A DNA stretch of 64,000 nucleotides. It comes from DATCBF01 sp964401995 (GTDB taxonomy: Bacteria; Actinomycetota; Thermoleophilia; Solirubrobacterales; 70-9). The DNA lies in contig CAYOAP010000007.1 in NCBI GenBank assembly GCA_964401995.1, positions 62,001 to 126,000 of the forward strand, written 5' to 3'. Both the position numbers and the translations under genes were made by a program. Under the pieces are notes generated by a model. It ran no database searches and was not told the DNA's origin. It saw nothing but the letters and a program-made list of their open reading frames with translations. Positions 50,510 through 58,709 of this stretch are shown here, piece by piece (position 1 is the first letter of the stretch; every line of letters begins with the position of its first letter).

Positions 50510-50540
50510 GGGTACAGGGGTTTATAAACATCCTGTACCC
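50510..50540. repeat. Nested inverted repeat after the secreted-protein gene
   Basis: GGGTACAGG (50510-50518) and CCTGTACCC (50532-50540) are perfect 9-bp arms; the loop contains another palindrome, GTTTATAAAC. The right arm also begins the first of three GTACC-N3-TTGACA-like elements. It could be a second hairpin or a regulator site. Confidence 0.5.
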
Positions 50541-50661
50541 AACTTGACAGGAATTTTTGAGAGGTAGCACTGGGGAGCCATGTATGGCTCCCCAGTTGCT
50601 TTTTGACGCCTGATCCTCGCGTGTACCTAGTTTTACAACTCATCACGTACCCGGGTTGACA
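50535..50661 (+). promoter_or_regulatory. Three copies of a GTACCY-N3-TTKACA element
   Basis: GTACCC-aac-TTGACA at 50535-50549, GTACCT-agt-TTTACA at 50623-50637, and GTACCC-ggg-TTGACA at 50647-50661. The last includes the -35 of the surface operon promoter. A fixed 3-base gap in all copies argues for a real recognition unit. Confidence 0.5.
50569..50604 (+). terminator. Rho-independent terminator
   Basis: A perfect 12-bp stem, ACTGGGGAGCCA (50569-50580) with TGGCTCCCCAGT (50585-50596), has a 4-base loop and is followed by a T-rich run to 50604. It separates the transporter/secreted-protein genes from the surface-protein operon. Confidence 0.9.
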
Positions 50662-50684
50662 CCAGAAATCCGCTGTGCTTTACT
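50656..50684 (+). promoter_or_regulatory. Promoter of the surface-protein operon
   Basis: TTGACA at 50656-50661 is followed 17 bases later by TTTACT (50679-50684). Transcription from about 50691 would give a leader of roughly 265 bases before GTG 50957. Confidence 0.55.
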
Positions 50685-50689
50685 GGCGC

Positions 50690-50956
50690 CGTCGGCTCGT
50701 AAGGGAACGAGCTTGACACAGGGAAAGAACGGTCTCGCAGCGCGTGGCCAGGGAACTAGGGAAAGAGGCACGCAGGATGACAACGACCCCTTCGAGGGTT
50801 GCCCCGATCAGGGGTGGCAGCACCGTCACCGATCTCGCGCACAACGCTGCGCGAGCTTCTGCGTTGCCTGTCCCGGCCACCACCGCTACGAGCCCAGCGA
50901 TGACGAGCACTCGCTCAACCGCGAGTGCTTCCTCAACCGGAAGGAATGAACACAAG
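50690..50956 (+). other. Structured 5' leader of the surface-protein operon
   Basis: The stretch contains successive hairpins: GCTCGT/ACGAGC (50695-50712), CCCC/GGGG around 50803-50814, CTCGCGCA/TGCGCGAG (50834-50855) and AGCACTCGC/GCGAGTGCT (50906-50929). The last is followed by AAGGA and GTG 50957. The frame is open here, but its translation is a Thr/Ser/Ala/Arg mixture without character, so I read it as untranslated. It does not match a riboswitch I know. Confidence 0.45.
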
Positions 50957-53900
50957 GTGAGAAGCGAAGCGAAGGATCTGTCCGCCGGATCGAACCTGAA
51001 CCCGAGCCGCAGCGCCGGCTCCATCCGCCGTTCCTTCGCCACCCGTGTCGCCTCTCGTGGCAACGCCGGGAGTAGTGCGCCCGCAGCCAGGAGCCGAGTC
51101 ACGGTCCTCGCCCTCGCGATCATGGCCCTCGCCCTGCTCGCCTTCGCGCCGATGTCGCAGGCCAAAACGGTTGTCAAAGCCTTCGGCCTGCCCGGCGCCT
51201 TGGGTGGGCAGTTCGGAACCGAACCGGGTGGCGTCGCAATCAACAACTCCGGCGCCGGTGGCGTCCCGATCGGCACCGTCTACATCGCCGACGCGAATCA
51301 GAACCGCATCCAGCGCTTCAGCCCGACCGGCGTCTTCGAAAGGACCTGGGGCTTCGATGTCGACAGCACCACCCCCAGCACCGGCTTTGAGATCTGCACC
51401 GCGGCCTCGGGCGATGTCTGCAAGGCCGGCATCACAACGGCGACAACCGCCAATGGGGGCCAGCTGAGCAAACCGAGCAGCGTCGCTGTCAATCAGACGA
51501 CCGGACACGTATATGTGAGCGAGGCAACTGGCCGGCGGATTGACGAGTTCGACGCCGACGGCAACTTCGTCCGCCTTTGGGGCTGGGACGTCATCACCAC
51601 CGGCAAACCGAACGACAAAGGCACCGCTGCCTTCGAGGTCTGCGATACGACAGCGGGCAACGTCGCCGCCGACTGCAAAGCGGCCGGCGCGGCGGTCACC
51701 GCGACGTCCCAGGCAGCCGGCCAGTTTGGCGCCAACCCGGGGCCGCTGACGCTTGACTCCTCCGGCAACGTCTGGGTTGCCGACAGCGGCACCACCGCCA
51801 GGATCCAGGAGTTCAGCTCCACCGGCCAGTTCCTGAAACTGGTCGGCGGCGACGTCATCACCGACGGCGCCGAAGGGACGGGAACCCTGACCAATGCCTC
51901 AACCTCGGTCACCGCCGTGGCGCTGACGAAAAAGTTCTTCGAGATCGGCCAGGCGGTGAGCGGCACTGGGATTCAGGCCGGGACCACGATCACTGCCGTT
52001 GGCGCCTTCACCACTCCCGCCAACTCGACCATCACCCTCTCCAAAGCCGCCAATGCCGGCGGCGTCCAGACCATCACTGCTCCCGCCGGCGTGGGCAACG
52101 TGCCCACTAACGAGAAACAGACGATCTCCTACGGTGCGATCACCCCGGAACCCGGCAGCAAATTTGCGCTGACCTTCAACAACAAAATCACCGGCGCCAG
52201 CGGCACCGCCAAAGGGTTCCCGGGCAACAAAACCATCACCAACGTCGCCACCACCAATGGCGAATTCAAAGTCGGCATGAATATCGGCGTTGTCGCCAGC
52301 GCCAAAGACGAAGTGCCGCGCAACACCACGATCGTCTCGATGACCGCCACCACCATCACTCTCTCGAATGCTCTCGGTGGCCAGAGCATCTCACCAGGGG
52401 GCACCGTCACCATCACCGGTTACGACCTCAGCTACAACGCCCCGGCAAGCGAAGTTGAATCGCACCTCAACGCGCTGCCCTCGGTTGGCGCCGCCGGAGG
52501 CTCGGTCAGCGTCACTGGTCCCAACGGAGGGCCCTGGGTGGTCGAATTCAAAGGCACCCGTTACGCCGACAGCGACGTCCCCGCGATCGTCCCCAGCACT
52601 GGCGGTCTCTTCGCCGGCGCCGGCCAGCCCACCCTCAGCGTCACCAGCGCCAACGGCTGGGAAGTCTGCTCCGTCGCCGCCGAATGTCGAATCGCCTCAA
52701 CCGGCACCGGCCTCGGCCAGTTCGCCAGCGCCAGCCCAGGCGACCTGGCTTTCGATTCCGCGGGCAATCTCTACGCGATCGATACCGGCAACAAACGCGT
52801 GCAGAAGTTCAATTCCGCCCTCACCTCGGTGGAAACCTTCGGCGCTTCCGCCCTTGCTGGCTTCACCACTGTCGCCCCTGAACGCCTGGTTGCAACCCAG
52901 GGCGGCAATCGCCTGCTCTTTGGCGTCAACAACAACCTCAGTGGCAACGAGCGCCAGCTGGTCGAACTCGACACCAGCGGCGCCGCGAAAGAAACGAGCC
53001 TCGTCGGCTCCGGGCTCACCAGCATCAAAGGGGTGGCTGAAAACACGACGACAGGCGCCGTCTACGCGACCACGACTACCCCGACGCCGAGCCCCCGCAG
53101 CGTGCTCATGCTCACCAGCACCCCGCTGTCAGCCCCGACAAGCACGATGAACCCGGTCAACACCAAAGCCTCGACCACAGCCACCTTCAGCGGCACCACC
53201 AACCCCAACGGCGGCATGGTGACATGCAAATACCAGTACTCGACCGATCAGGTCACCTGGATCGATGTAGCAGTGCCTTCCTGCACCACGCTTGCCGACG
53301 AAGGTGGTGCCCAGACCCTCAGCCAGGAAGTCACTGGCCTCGCTCCCAATACCCACTACTTCGTCCGCTTTGCGGTGTCTCGGACTCTCGTTGCCAATTC
53401 GACGGTCATCTCGGCGGTTAAATCCTTCAACACCGACGGTGTTCCCCCACTCGTCACCAACGTCGGCATGCTCGATCTCAACAACACTTCTGTCCGCCTC
53501 GTCGGTCAGATCGACGCGCGCCATTCACCGACCGGATACGTCTTCAAATACGGCACCACACCGTCGCTCACGTCTCAGACGGCGGCGGTTGCGATCGGCG
53601 AAGGGGTCTCCCCGGTGGTCGTCTCCCAGTTGATTGAAAACCTCAGCCCCAACACGACCTATTACTACAAGTTGGTGGCCGAAAACTTGATTGGCTCGAC
53701 GTCAAGCGTCACCAAAACCTTCACCACGTTGGCGGCGCCGGTGCCAAATCCGGAGAGCCGTAAATACGAGATGATGAGCCCTCCGGACAAGAACTTCGGC
53801 GGTATCTTTACCACCTCAAGCGCCCATATGGCCGATGTGGCAACTAGTGGGGAAGGTGTTGCTACCTGCACGACCTCGCTCTTCGGCGAACCAGCCAGTG

Positions 53901-55756
53901 TGCAGAACAACTATTGCGCGCCTCTGGTTATACAGCGAACTTCGGCCGGCTGGAAAACTCATGCAGCCAGCCCTTACATCTGCCAGCACGGAACCGCCCC
54001 CCCGGCGACCTACCCATTTGAGATCAAGAACGTGTTCTCCGCCGATCTCAAAAGCTCATTCCTGACAATGGTTGAGCCCGAAGGATGCTCGATCCCCCAT
54101 TTGGTGCCGGGGACTCCAAACGGCACTAACTGGTACCGGACCGACTACGAAACGGGTACATACGAATTTATCCGGTCAGGATCACCAAGCTTCCAGACCA
54201 TCTCGGCAATTAGCCCCGACTCCAAACACGTCTATTACAAGTCCTCCGAAAATCTTGCTCCTGGCGCATCCGGAAGCAATGAAAAGCTATATGAATGGTA
54301 CGCAGGAACCACAACTCTGGTCTCCAAAGACCCAAGCGGCGTTCAGCTGAGTGCCGCCTCTGTTGAATTGGCGGGTCCGGCTCGTGGAGTCATCACCGTG
54401 GCCGGGGGTCCTGGGCTTGCGGGGGATCCAAGCCGCGTGTTCTTTATGGCGCCATATTCCTCCTCTCCTGCTGCAAACCAGGAGGTTTACATGCGCGAAA
54501 ACGGCACGACGACGGTTGACATCTCAAAGTCAGAGTGCACTTCGCCCCCGCCCTGTGGTGTCGATTCGGGTGCGACCGACGTTGGGTCGACATTTGACGG
54601 TGCAAAAGTCTTTATCTCAAGTGGGGAGAAACTGACCGACGAAGATACTTCTGGTAATGCCGCTCGCGATCTTTACGAGTATCGGAATGGCCCGAATCCT
54701 GATGCTGAAGCCCACAACCTGGTCTTGATGACTCCCGATCAGGAACCAGAAGATGGTCTTGGCGCCAACTTCGTCACCCTGCTCGGAAAATCGGACGATG
54801 GCAACACTGCCTTTTTTGTTGCCGAAGGACAGATCGTGTCCAATGCGCCGACCGCAGGGAAATTCAAGGTTTATCGCTGGCGCTGGAACGGTGGTAGTCC
54901 GACGGTCGACTACTTGGGCGCACTGAACGGGACGCCAATCCCCACACCAGAAGGAAACGTTGAAGCCGACGAACGAAACTGGCGGGCCGAAGGCGCCAAT
55001 AGGTTGGTCAGTAGAAACGGCAAATACTTGGTGCTGGCGACGCTCGAACGACTCGATCCTGCCGTCGATACCGACAGCGATAGAGATGTCTATCGCTGGG
55101 ACGAACAGGGCGGTTGGCGCTGTGTCAGCTGCCAGAAGCCGGGTGTCGCCTCTTCCGGTGACGTGTTCTTCTTCAACACTGCAGCAGGTGGAGTCGGTGC
55201 GACTGCTAAGAACTTCGTAACGACCAATGAACGTATTGTCATGACCGAGGACGGTCGTGTCTTCTTTGCATCTAAAGACGCACTCGTGCCAGCCGATATC
55301 AACACTCCCCTCCTTGACGTCTACGAGTGGAACGAAGGCAAGGTGAGCCTAATTTCGACCGGTACCGCGGAAAATGACACCACACTTCTCGGTGCGGGCG
55401 AATCGGGTGACGATGTCATATTTGTCACCGACCAGAAACTGGTCGGTTGGGATGTCGATAAGAACAGCGACTTCTATGACGCACGCGTTGGTGGTGGCTT
55501 TCCTGAACCTTCGCCAACCGGCTCACCCTGCGAAGGCGATGCTTGCCGTGACGCCGGCAGCAAGGCACCCGCCGCCAGTCCGGCCGGGACCGCTGCCTTC
55601 GAAGGCCCCGGCAATGAAACGAAAAAAACGACGCCCAAACCGACCAGCTGCAAGAAGGGCTTCGTCAAGCGACACAGCAAATGCGTGAAAAAACCGCAGA
55701 AAAAGCGCCATGCGGAGAAGACGCACCGGCGCCACTCGACCCAGAAGGGCCGGTGA
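50957..55756 (+). CDS. Giant exported NHL/Fn3/beta-propeller protein (A1)
   Basis: About 1,599 residues from GTG 50957 (an ATG at 50777 is the alternative). Long basic n-region, hydrophobic core VTVLALAIMALALLAFAPM and SQA cleavage site. Then NHL repeats (IYIADANQNRIQRFSPTG-like), an inserted pair of GxxVSGTGIQAGTTITAV-type units, a last NHL block, two Fn3-like domains (YVFKYGT; LSPNTTYYYKLVAEN), and a propeller starting RKYEMMSPPDKNFGG. The tail is CKKGFVKRHSKCVKK then His/Arg/Lys. Probably a wall-associated adhesin or scaffold. Codon use becomes less GC-rich from about 53760 to 55450. Confidence 0.8.
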   Translation: MRSEAKDLSAGSNLNPSRSAGSIRRSFATRVASRGNAGSSAPAARSRVTVLALAIMALALLAFAPMSQAKTVVKAFGLPGALGGQFGTEPGGVAINNSGAGGVPIGTVYIADANQNRIQRFSPTGVFERTWGFDVDSTTPSTGFEICTAASGDVCKAGITTATTANGGQLSKPSSVAVNQTTGHVYVSEATGRRIDEFDADGNFVRLWGWDVITTGKPNDKGTAAFEVCDTTAGNVAADCKAAGAAVTATSQAAGQFGANPGPLTLDSSGNVWVADSGTTARIQEFSSTGQFLKLVGGDVITDGAEGTGTLTNASTSVTAVALTKKFFEIGQAVSGTGIQAGTTITAVGAFTTPANSTITLSKAANAGGVQTITAPAGVGNVPTNEKQTISYGAITPEPGSKFALTFNNKITGASGTAKGFPGNKTITNVATTNGEFKVGMNIGVVASAKDEVPRNTTIVSMTATTITLSNALGGQSISPGGTVTITGYDLSYNAPASEVESHLNALPSVGAAGGSVSVTGPNGGPWVVEFKGTRYADSDVPAIVPSTGGLFAGAGQPTLSVTSANGWEVCSVAAECRIASTGTGLGQFASASPGDLAFDSAGNLYAIDTGNKRVQKFNSALTSVETFGASALAGFTTVAPERLVATQGGNRLLFGVNNNLSGNERQLVELDTSGAAKETSLVGSGLTSIKGVAENTTTGAVYATTTTPTPSPRSVLMLTSTPLSAPTSTMNPVNTKASTTATFSGTTNPNGGMVTCKYQYSTDQVTWIDVAVPSCTTLADEGGAQTLSQEVTGLAPNTHYFVRFAVSRTLVANSTVISAVKSFNTDGVPPLVTNVGMLDLNNTSVRLVGQIDARHSPTGYVFKYGTTPSLTSQTAAVAIGEGVSPVVVSQLIENLSPNTTYYYKLVAENLIGSTSSVTKTFTTLAAPVPNPESRKYEMMSPPDKNFGGIFTTSSAHMADVATSGEGVATCTTSLFGEPASVQNNYCAPLVIQRTSAGWKTHAASPYICQHGTAPPATYPFEIKNVFSADLKSSFLTMVEPEGCSIPHLVPGTPNGTNWYRTDYETGTYEFIRSGSPSFQTISAISPDSKHVYYKSSENLAPGASGSNEKLYEWYAGTTTLVSKDPSGVQLSAASVELAGPARGVITVAGGPGLAGDPSRVFFMAPYSSSPAANQEVYMRENGTTTVDISKSECTSPPPCGVDSGATDVGSTFDGAKVFISSGEKLTDEDTSGNAARDLYEYRNGPNPDAEAHNLVLMTPDQEPEDGLGANFVTLLGKSDDGNTAFFVAEGQIVSNAPTAGKFKVYRWRWNGGSPTVDYLGALNGTPIPTPEGNVEADERNWRAEGANRLVSRNGKYLVLATLERLDPAVDTDSDRDVYRWDEQGGWRCVSCQKPGVASSGDVFFFNTAAGGVGATAKNFVTTNERIVMTEDGRVFFASKDALVPADINTPLLDVYEWNEGKVSLISTGTAENDTTLLGAGESGDDVIFVTDQKLVGWDVDKNSDFYDARVGGGFPEPSPTGSPCEGDACRDAGSKAPAASPAGTAAFEGPGNETKKTTPKPTSCKKGFVKRHSKCVKKPQKKRHAEKTHRRHSTQKGR

Positions 55757-55784
55757 GCGAGCGATGACCAAGGAGAACAAGACG

Positions 55785-58691
55785 ATGACCACCGCCACTC
55801 ACACATTTTCACCGGTTCGGCGCCTCGGGCGCCTCACGGCCCTCATTGCCGGCGCCTGCTTGATCCTCGCGGCGTTTGGCGCTGTCCAGGCGTCAGCCGC
55901 GCCGTTCACTCTCACGAGCGTGGACGGAGGTGCGTTTTTGCAGAATGGCGAACCGGCGACTCAGGCTGGCTCGCATCCGTGGCAGGCGTCCACCAGGTAT
56001 GTCTTCAGCAATTACGTTGCTAGCGACGGGTTCGCGTATCCAGCTCAGGATCTGAAGGACTCCGTGATCACGCTGCCCGCTGGCGCGCTTCCCAATCCGC
56101 TCAATATCCCCACCTGTTCGGAGTACCAGCTGGAGGGAGGCGCCCAGCAGAACGAACCGCTCTGCCCTCTGAAATCTCAGGTGGGCTACATCAACATATT
56201 GCTCGCCGGAAACTATGCAGCCGCAGGTTCGCTTGCCCCCCGAGCCGCCGAGCTTTTCAACATGGAAGCACCGAAAGGCACGGGAACCCTGATCGGCTTC
56301 AGCTTCATCGGAGCGATCTACCACATCACCGGCAAGCTGGACCCCCTCAGCTACCGTCCGGTGGCCAGCTCGCTCAATGCGCCGCAGACGCTTCCGATGG
56401 GGGGTATCGAACCCGTCCTCTGGGGTGTGCCTGCCGAACCAGGCCACGACAGACAGCGTGGCCACGAAGGGTCTGGACTTTCGATATTCCCCTGCGCAAG
56501 CCCGGGAACAGCTGTGAACTGCAGCCATTCCGCTGGGACTACTCCGGCGCCGTACTTCACGCTGCCGACCTCCTGCGTCGGGCCGGTGGAAACGAATGTC
56601 AGCGTCACCGGCTGGCAGGGAGGCTCCGCCAGCGGCTCCTTCCTCTCCCACGACAACACCGAACCGGTGCCGAACCCAATCGGCAACACCGGCTGCAACG
56701 CGCTGAATTTCTCGCCCACGCTCGAAGCGCGGCCGACGACCAACGTGGCCGACGCCGCCAGCGGCCTCAACGTAGACATCCATGTGCCGCAGAATCAGAG
56801 CCCGACCAGCAATGTCTCGGCCCACCTGCGCAAGGCCGAAATCACCTTGCCTGAAGGCCTCGTCATTAACCCGTCTGGCGCAAACGGCCTGAACGCGTGT
56901 GCCCCCGCCCAGGTCGACCTTGCCAGCGGCGAACCGGCCAACTGCCCGGATGCCTCCAGGGTCGGCTCGGTTGAAGTCAACACCCCGCTGCTCGATCACA
57001 CCGTGCTCGGCAGCGTCTACGTCGCCTCACCGCACGACAACCCGTTCAACTCGCTGCTGGCGCTCTACATCTCCATCAATGACGAACAGAGCGGCACGAT
57101 CATCAAGCTCCCCGGCGAAGTCAAAACCGATCCGGCAACCGGGCAGCTGACGGCGACGTTCGACGAAAACCCACAGGTGCCGTTCGAAGACTTCAAGGTG
57201 CATATCTTCAGCGGCGCCAACGCGCCACTGCGCACGCCTGATGTCTGCGGCACCTACACCACTGCCTCGTCGCTGACCCCGTGGTCGGCGCCGGACTCCG
57301 GCCCGCCCGCAAATCCGACCGATGCCGTCACAATTTCCCAGAGTTCGAGCGGCAGCGCCAACTGCCCGACAACGTCGGGCGCACGGCCCAACGCGCCGTC
57401 CTTCGACGCCGGGACAGTGACGCCGATCGCCGGCGCCAATAGCCCGCTGGTGGTCACCCTGCGTCGCGCCGACGGCTCCCAGCAGTTCTCGTCGGTGACG
57501 TTGACCCCACCGCCGGGGCTCGTCGGCAAGCTCGCCGGCATCCCCTACTGCTCCGATGCCGCCCTCACGGCGGCTGCCGCGAAGACCGGCGCTGAAGAGA
57601 AGGCTTCGCCCAGCTGTCCGGCTACATCGGAACTCGGCAGCGTCATCGCCGCCGCCGGCGCCGGGCCGGCACCGTACTACGCGCCGGGCAAGGCCTACTT
57701 GATCGGCCCCTACAAAGGCGCCCCGCTCGGCGTGGCGATCGTCACGCCGGCCGTCGCCGGGCCCTTCGACCTCGGCACCATCGTCACCAAAGCAGCTCTT
57801 TACATCGATCCGAAAACGGCCCAGATCACGGCGGTCTCCGATCCGATCCCGAGCATTCTGCAGGGGATCCAGCTCGACGTCCGCTCGATCCAGATCAAGA
57901 TGGATCGACCCGAATTCACCCGCAACCCAACCAGCTGCGACCCCATGGCGTTCACCGGCCAGCTGATCTCGACGCTGAGTCAGCCGGCGGCACTCCAGAA
58001 TCGCTTCCAGCTCGCCGAGTGTGGGCGCCTGGGCTTCGAACCGAAGATGTCGCTGAGCCTTACCGGTGGGATCAAGCGCCGCGGGCACCCGGCACTCACT
58101 GCAACCCTGGAAACACGCCCGGGCGACGCCAACATCAAAAGCGTTTCCGTCGCCTTCCCGCACAACGAGCTCCTCGATCAGAGCCATATCGGGACCGTCT
58201 GCACCAGGGTCCAGTTCGCGGCCAGCGCCTGTCCGGCGGGGGCTGTCTACGGATCGGCAACGGTGAACACGCCGCTGCTCGACTACCCGCTGACCGGCCC
58301 GGTCTACCTGCGCTCCTCGGATAACACGCTTCCGGATCTGGTTCCGGATCTTCGTGGCCCTGCGACCCAGCCGATCAAACTGGAATCGGCAGGACGCACC
58401 GATTCCGTCCACGGTGGAATTCGAAACAGCTTCGAATTCGTCCCCGACGCTCCCTTCAGCAAGCTTGTCTTCAGCTTGCCCGGTGGCAACAGGGGGCTGA
58501 TTGTGAACTCGAGCGATATCTGTGGGCAGAAGTTGACTGCGACAGTCAAATATGTCGCTCACAACGGGGCCACCTTCGAACAGCATCCGCTGCTCAAGGC
58601 CGGCTGCCCGAAAAAGAAGAAGAAACACCACAAAAAGCACCATCTCCGTCACGCGCAGCGGCACGCTGGCAGCCACCGCAGCGTGAGGTAA
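55785..58691 (+). CDS. Large exported repeat-family protein (B1)
   Basis: 968 residues, not a family I can name. ATG 55785 has AAGGAG at 9-base spacing and starts a signal peptide ending in QASA. The mature protein has several beta-rich units with paired cysteines, and motifs shared with B2: KLAGIPYCSDAA, YLIGPYKGAPLG, GPFDLGTIVTKAALYID, DRPEFTRNPTSC, LTGGIKRRGHPALTAT and CPAGAVYGSATVNTPLLDYPL. It ends in a Lys/His/Arg tail after a lone Cys. It lies 28 bases after A1 and 18 before A2, so all are co-transcribed. Confidence 0.75.
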   Translation: MTTATHTFSPVRRLGRLTALIAGACLILAAFGAVQASAAPFTLTSVDGGAFLQNGEPATQAGSHPWQASTRYVFSNYVASDGFAYPAQDLKDSVITLPAGALPNPLNIPTCSEYQLEGGAQQNEPLCPLKSQVGYINILLAGNYAAAGSLAPRAAELFNMEAPKGTGTLIGFSFIGAIYHITGKLDPLSYRPVASSLNAPQTLPMGGIEPVLWGVPAEPGHDRQRGHEGSGLSIFPCASPGTAVNCSHSAGTTPAPYFTLPTSCVGPVETNVSVTGWQGGSASGSFLSHDNTEPVPNPIGNTGCNALNFSPTLEARPTTNVADAASGLNVDIHVPQNQSPTSNVSAHLRKAEITLPEGLVINPSGANGLNACAPAQVDLASGEPANCPDASRVGSVEVNTPLLDHTVLGSVYVASPHDNPFNSLLALYISINDEQSGTIIKLPGEVKTDPATGQLTATFDENPQVPFEDFKVHIFSGANAPLRTPDVCGTYTTASSLTPWSAPDSGPPANPTDAVTISQSSSGSANCPTTSGARPNAPSFDAGTVTPIAGANSPLVVTLRRADGSQQFSSVTLTPPPGLVGKLAGIPYCSDAALTAAAAKTGAEEKASPSCPATSELGSVIAAAGAGPAPYYAPGKAYLIGPYKGAPLGVAIVTPAVAGPFDLGTIVTKAALYIDPKTAQITAVSDPIPSILQGIQLDVRSIQIKMDRPEFTRNPTSCDPMAFTGQLISTLSQPAALQNRFQLAECGRLGFEPKMSLSLTGGIKRRGHPALTATLETRPGDANIKSVSVAFPHNELLDQSHIGTVCTRVQFAASACPAGAVYGSATVNTPLLDYPLTGPVYLRSSDNTLPDLVPDLRGPATQPIKLESAGRTDSVHGGIRNSFEFVPDAPFSKLVFSLPGGNRGLIVNSSDICGQKLTATVKYVAHNGATFEQHPLLKAGCPKKKKKHHKKHHLRHAQRHAGSHRSVR

Positions 58692-58709
58692 GCGGAGAGG
58701 CCTGACTGA

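Noticed and set aside
50744..50956. N-terminal extension of A1 to an upstream start
   Set aside because: The translation is low-complexity Thr/Ser/Ala/Arg over strong hairpins; GTG 50957 with AAGGA leads better into the signal peptide, though ATG 50777 cannot be excluded.
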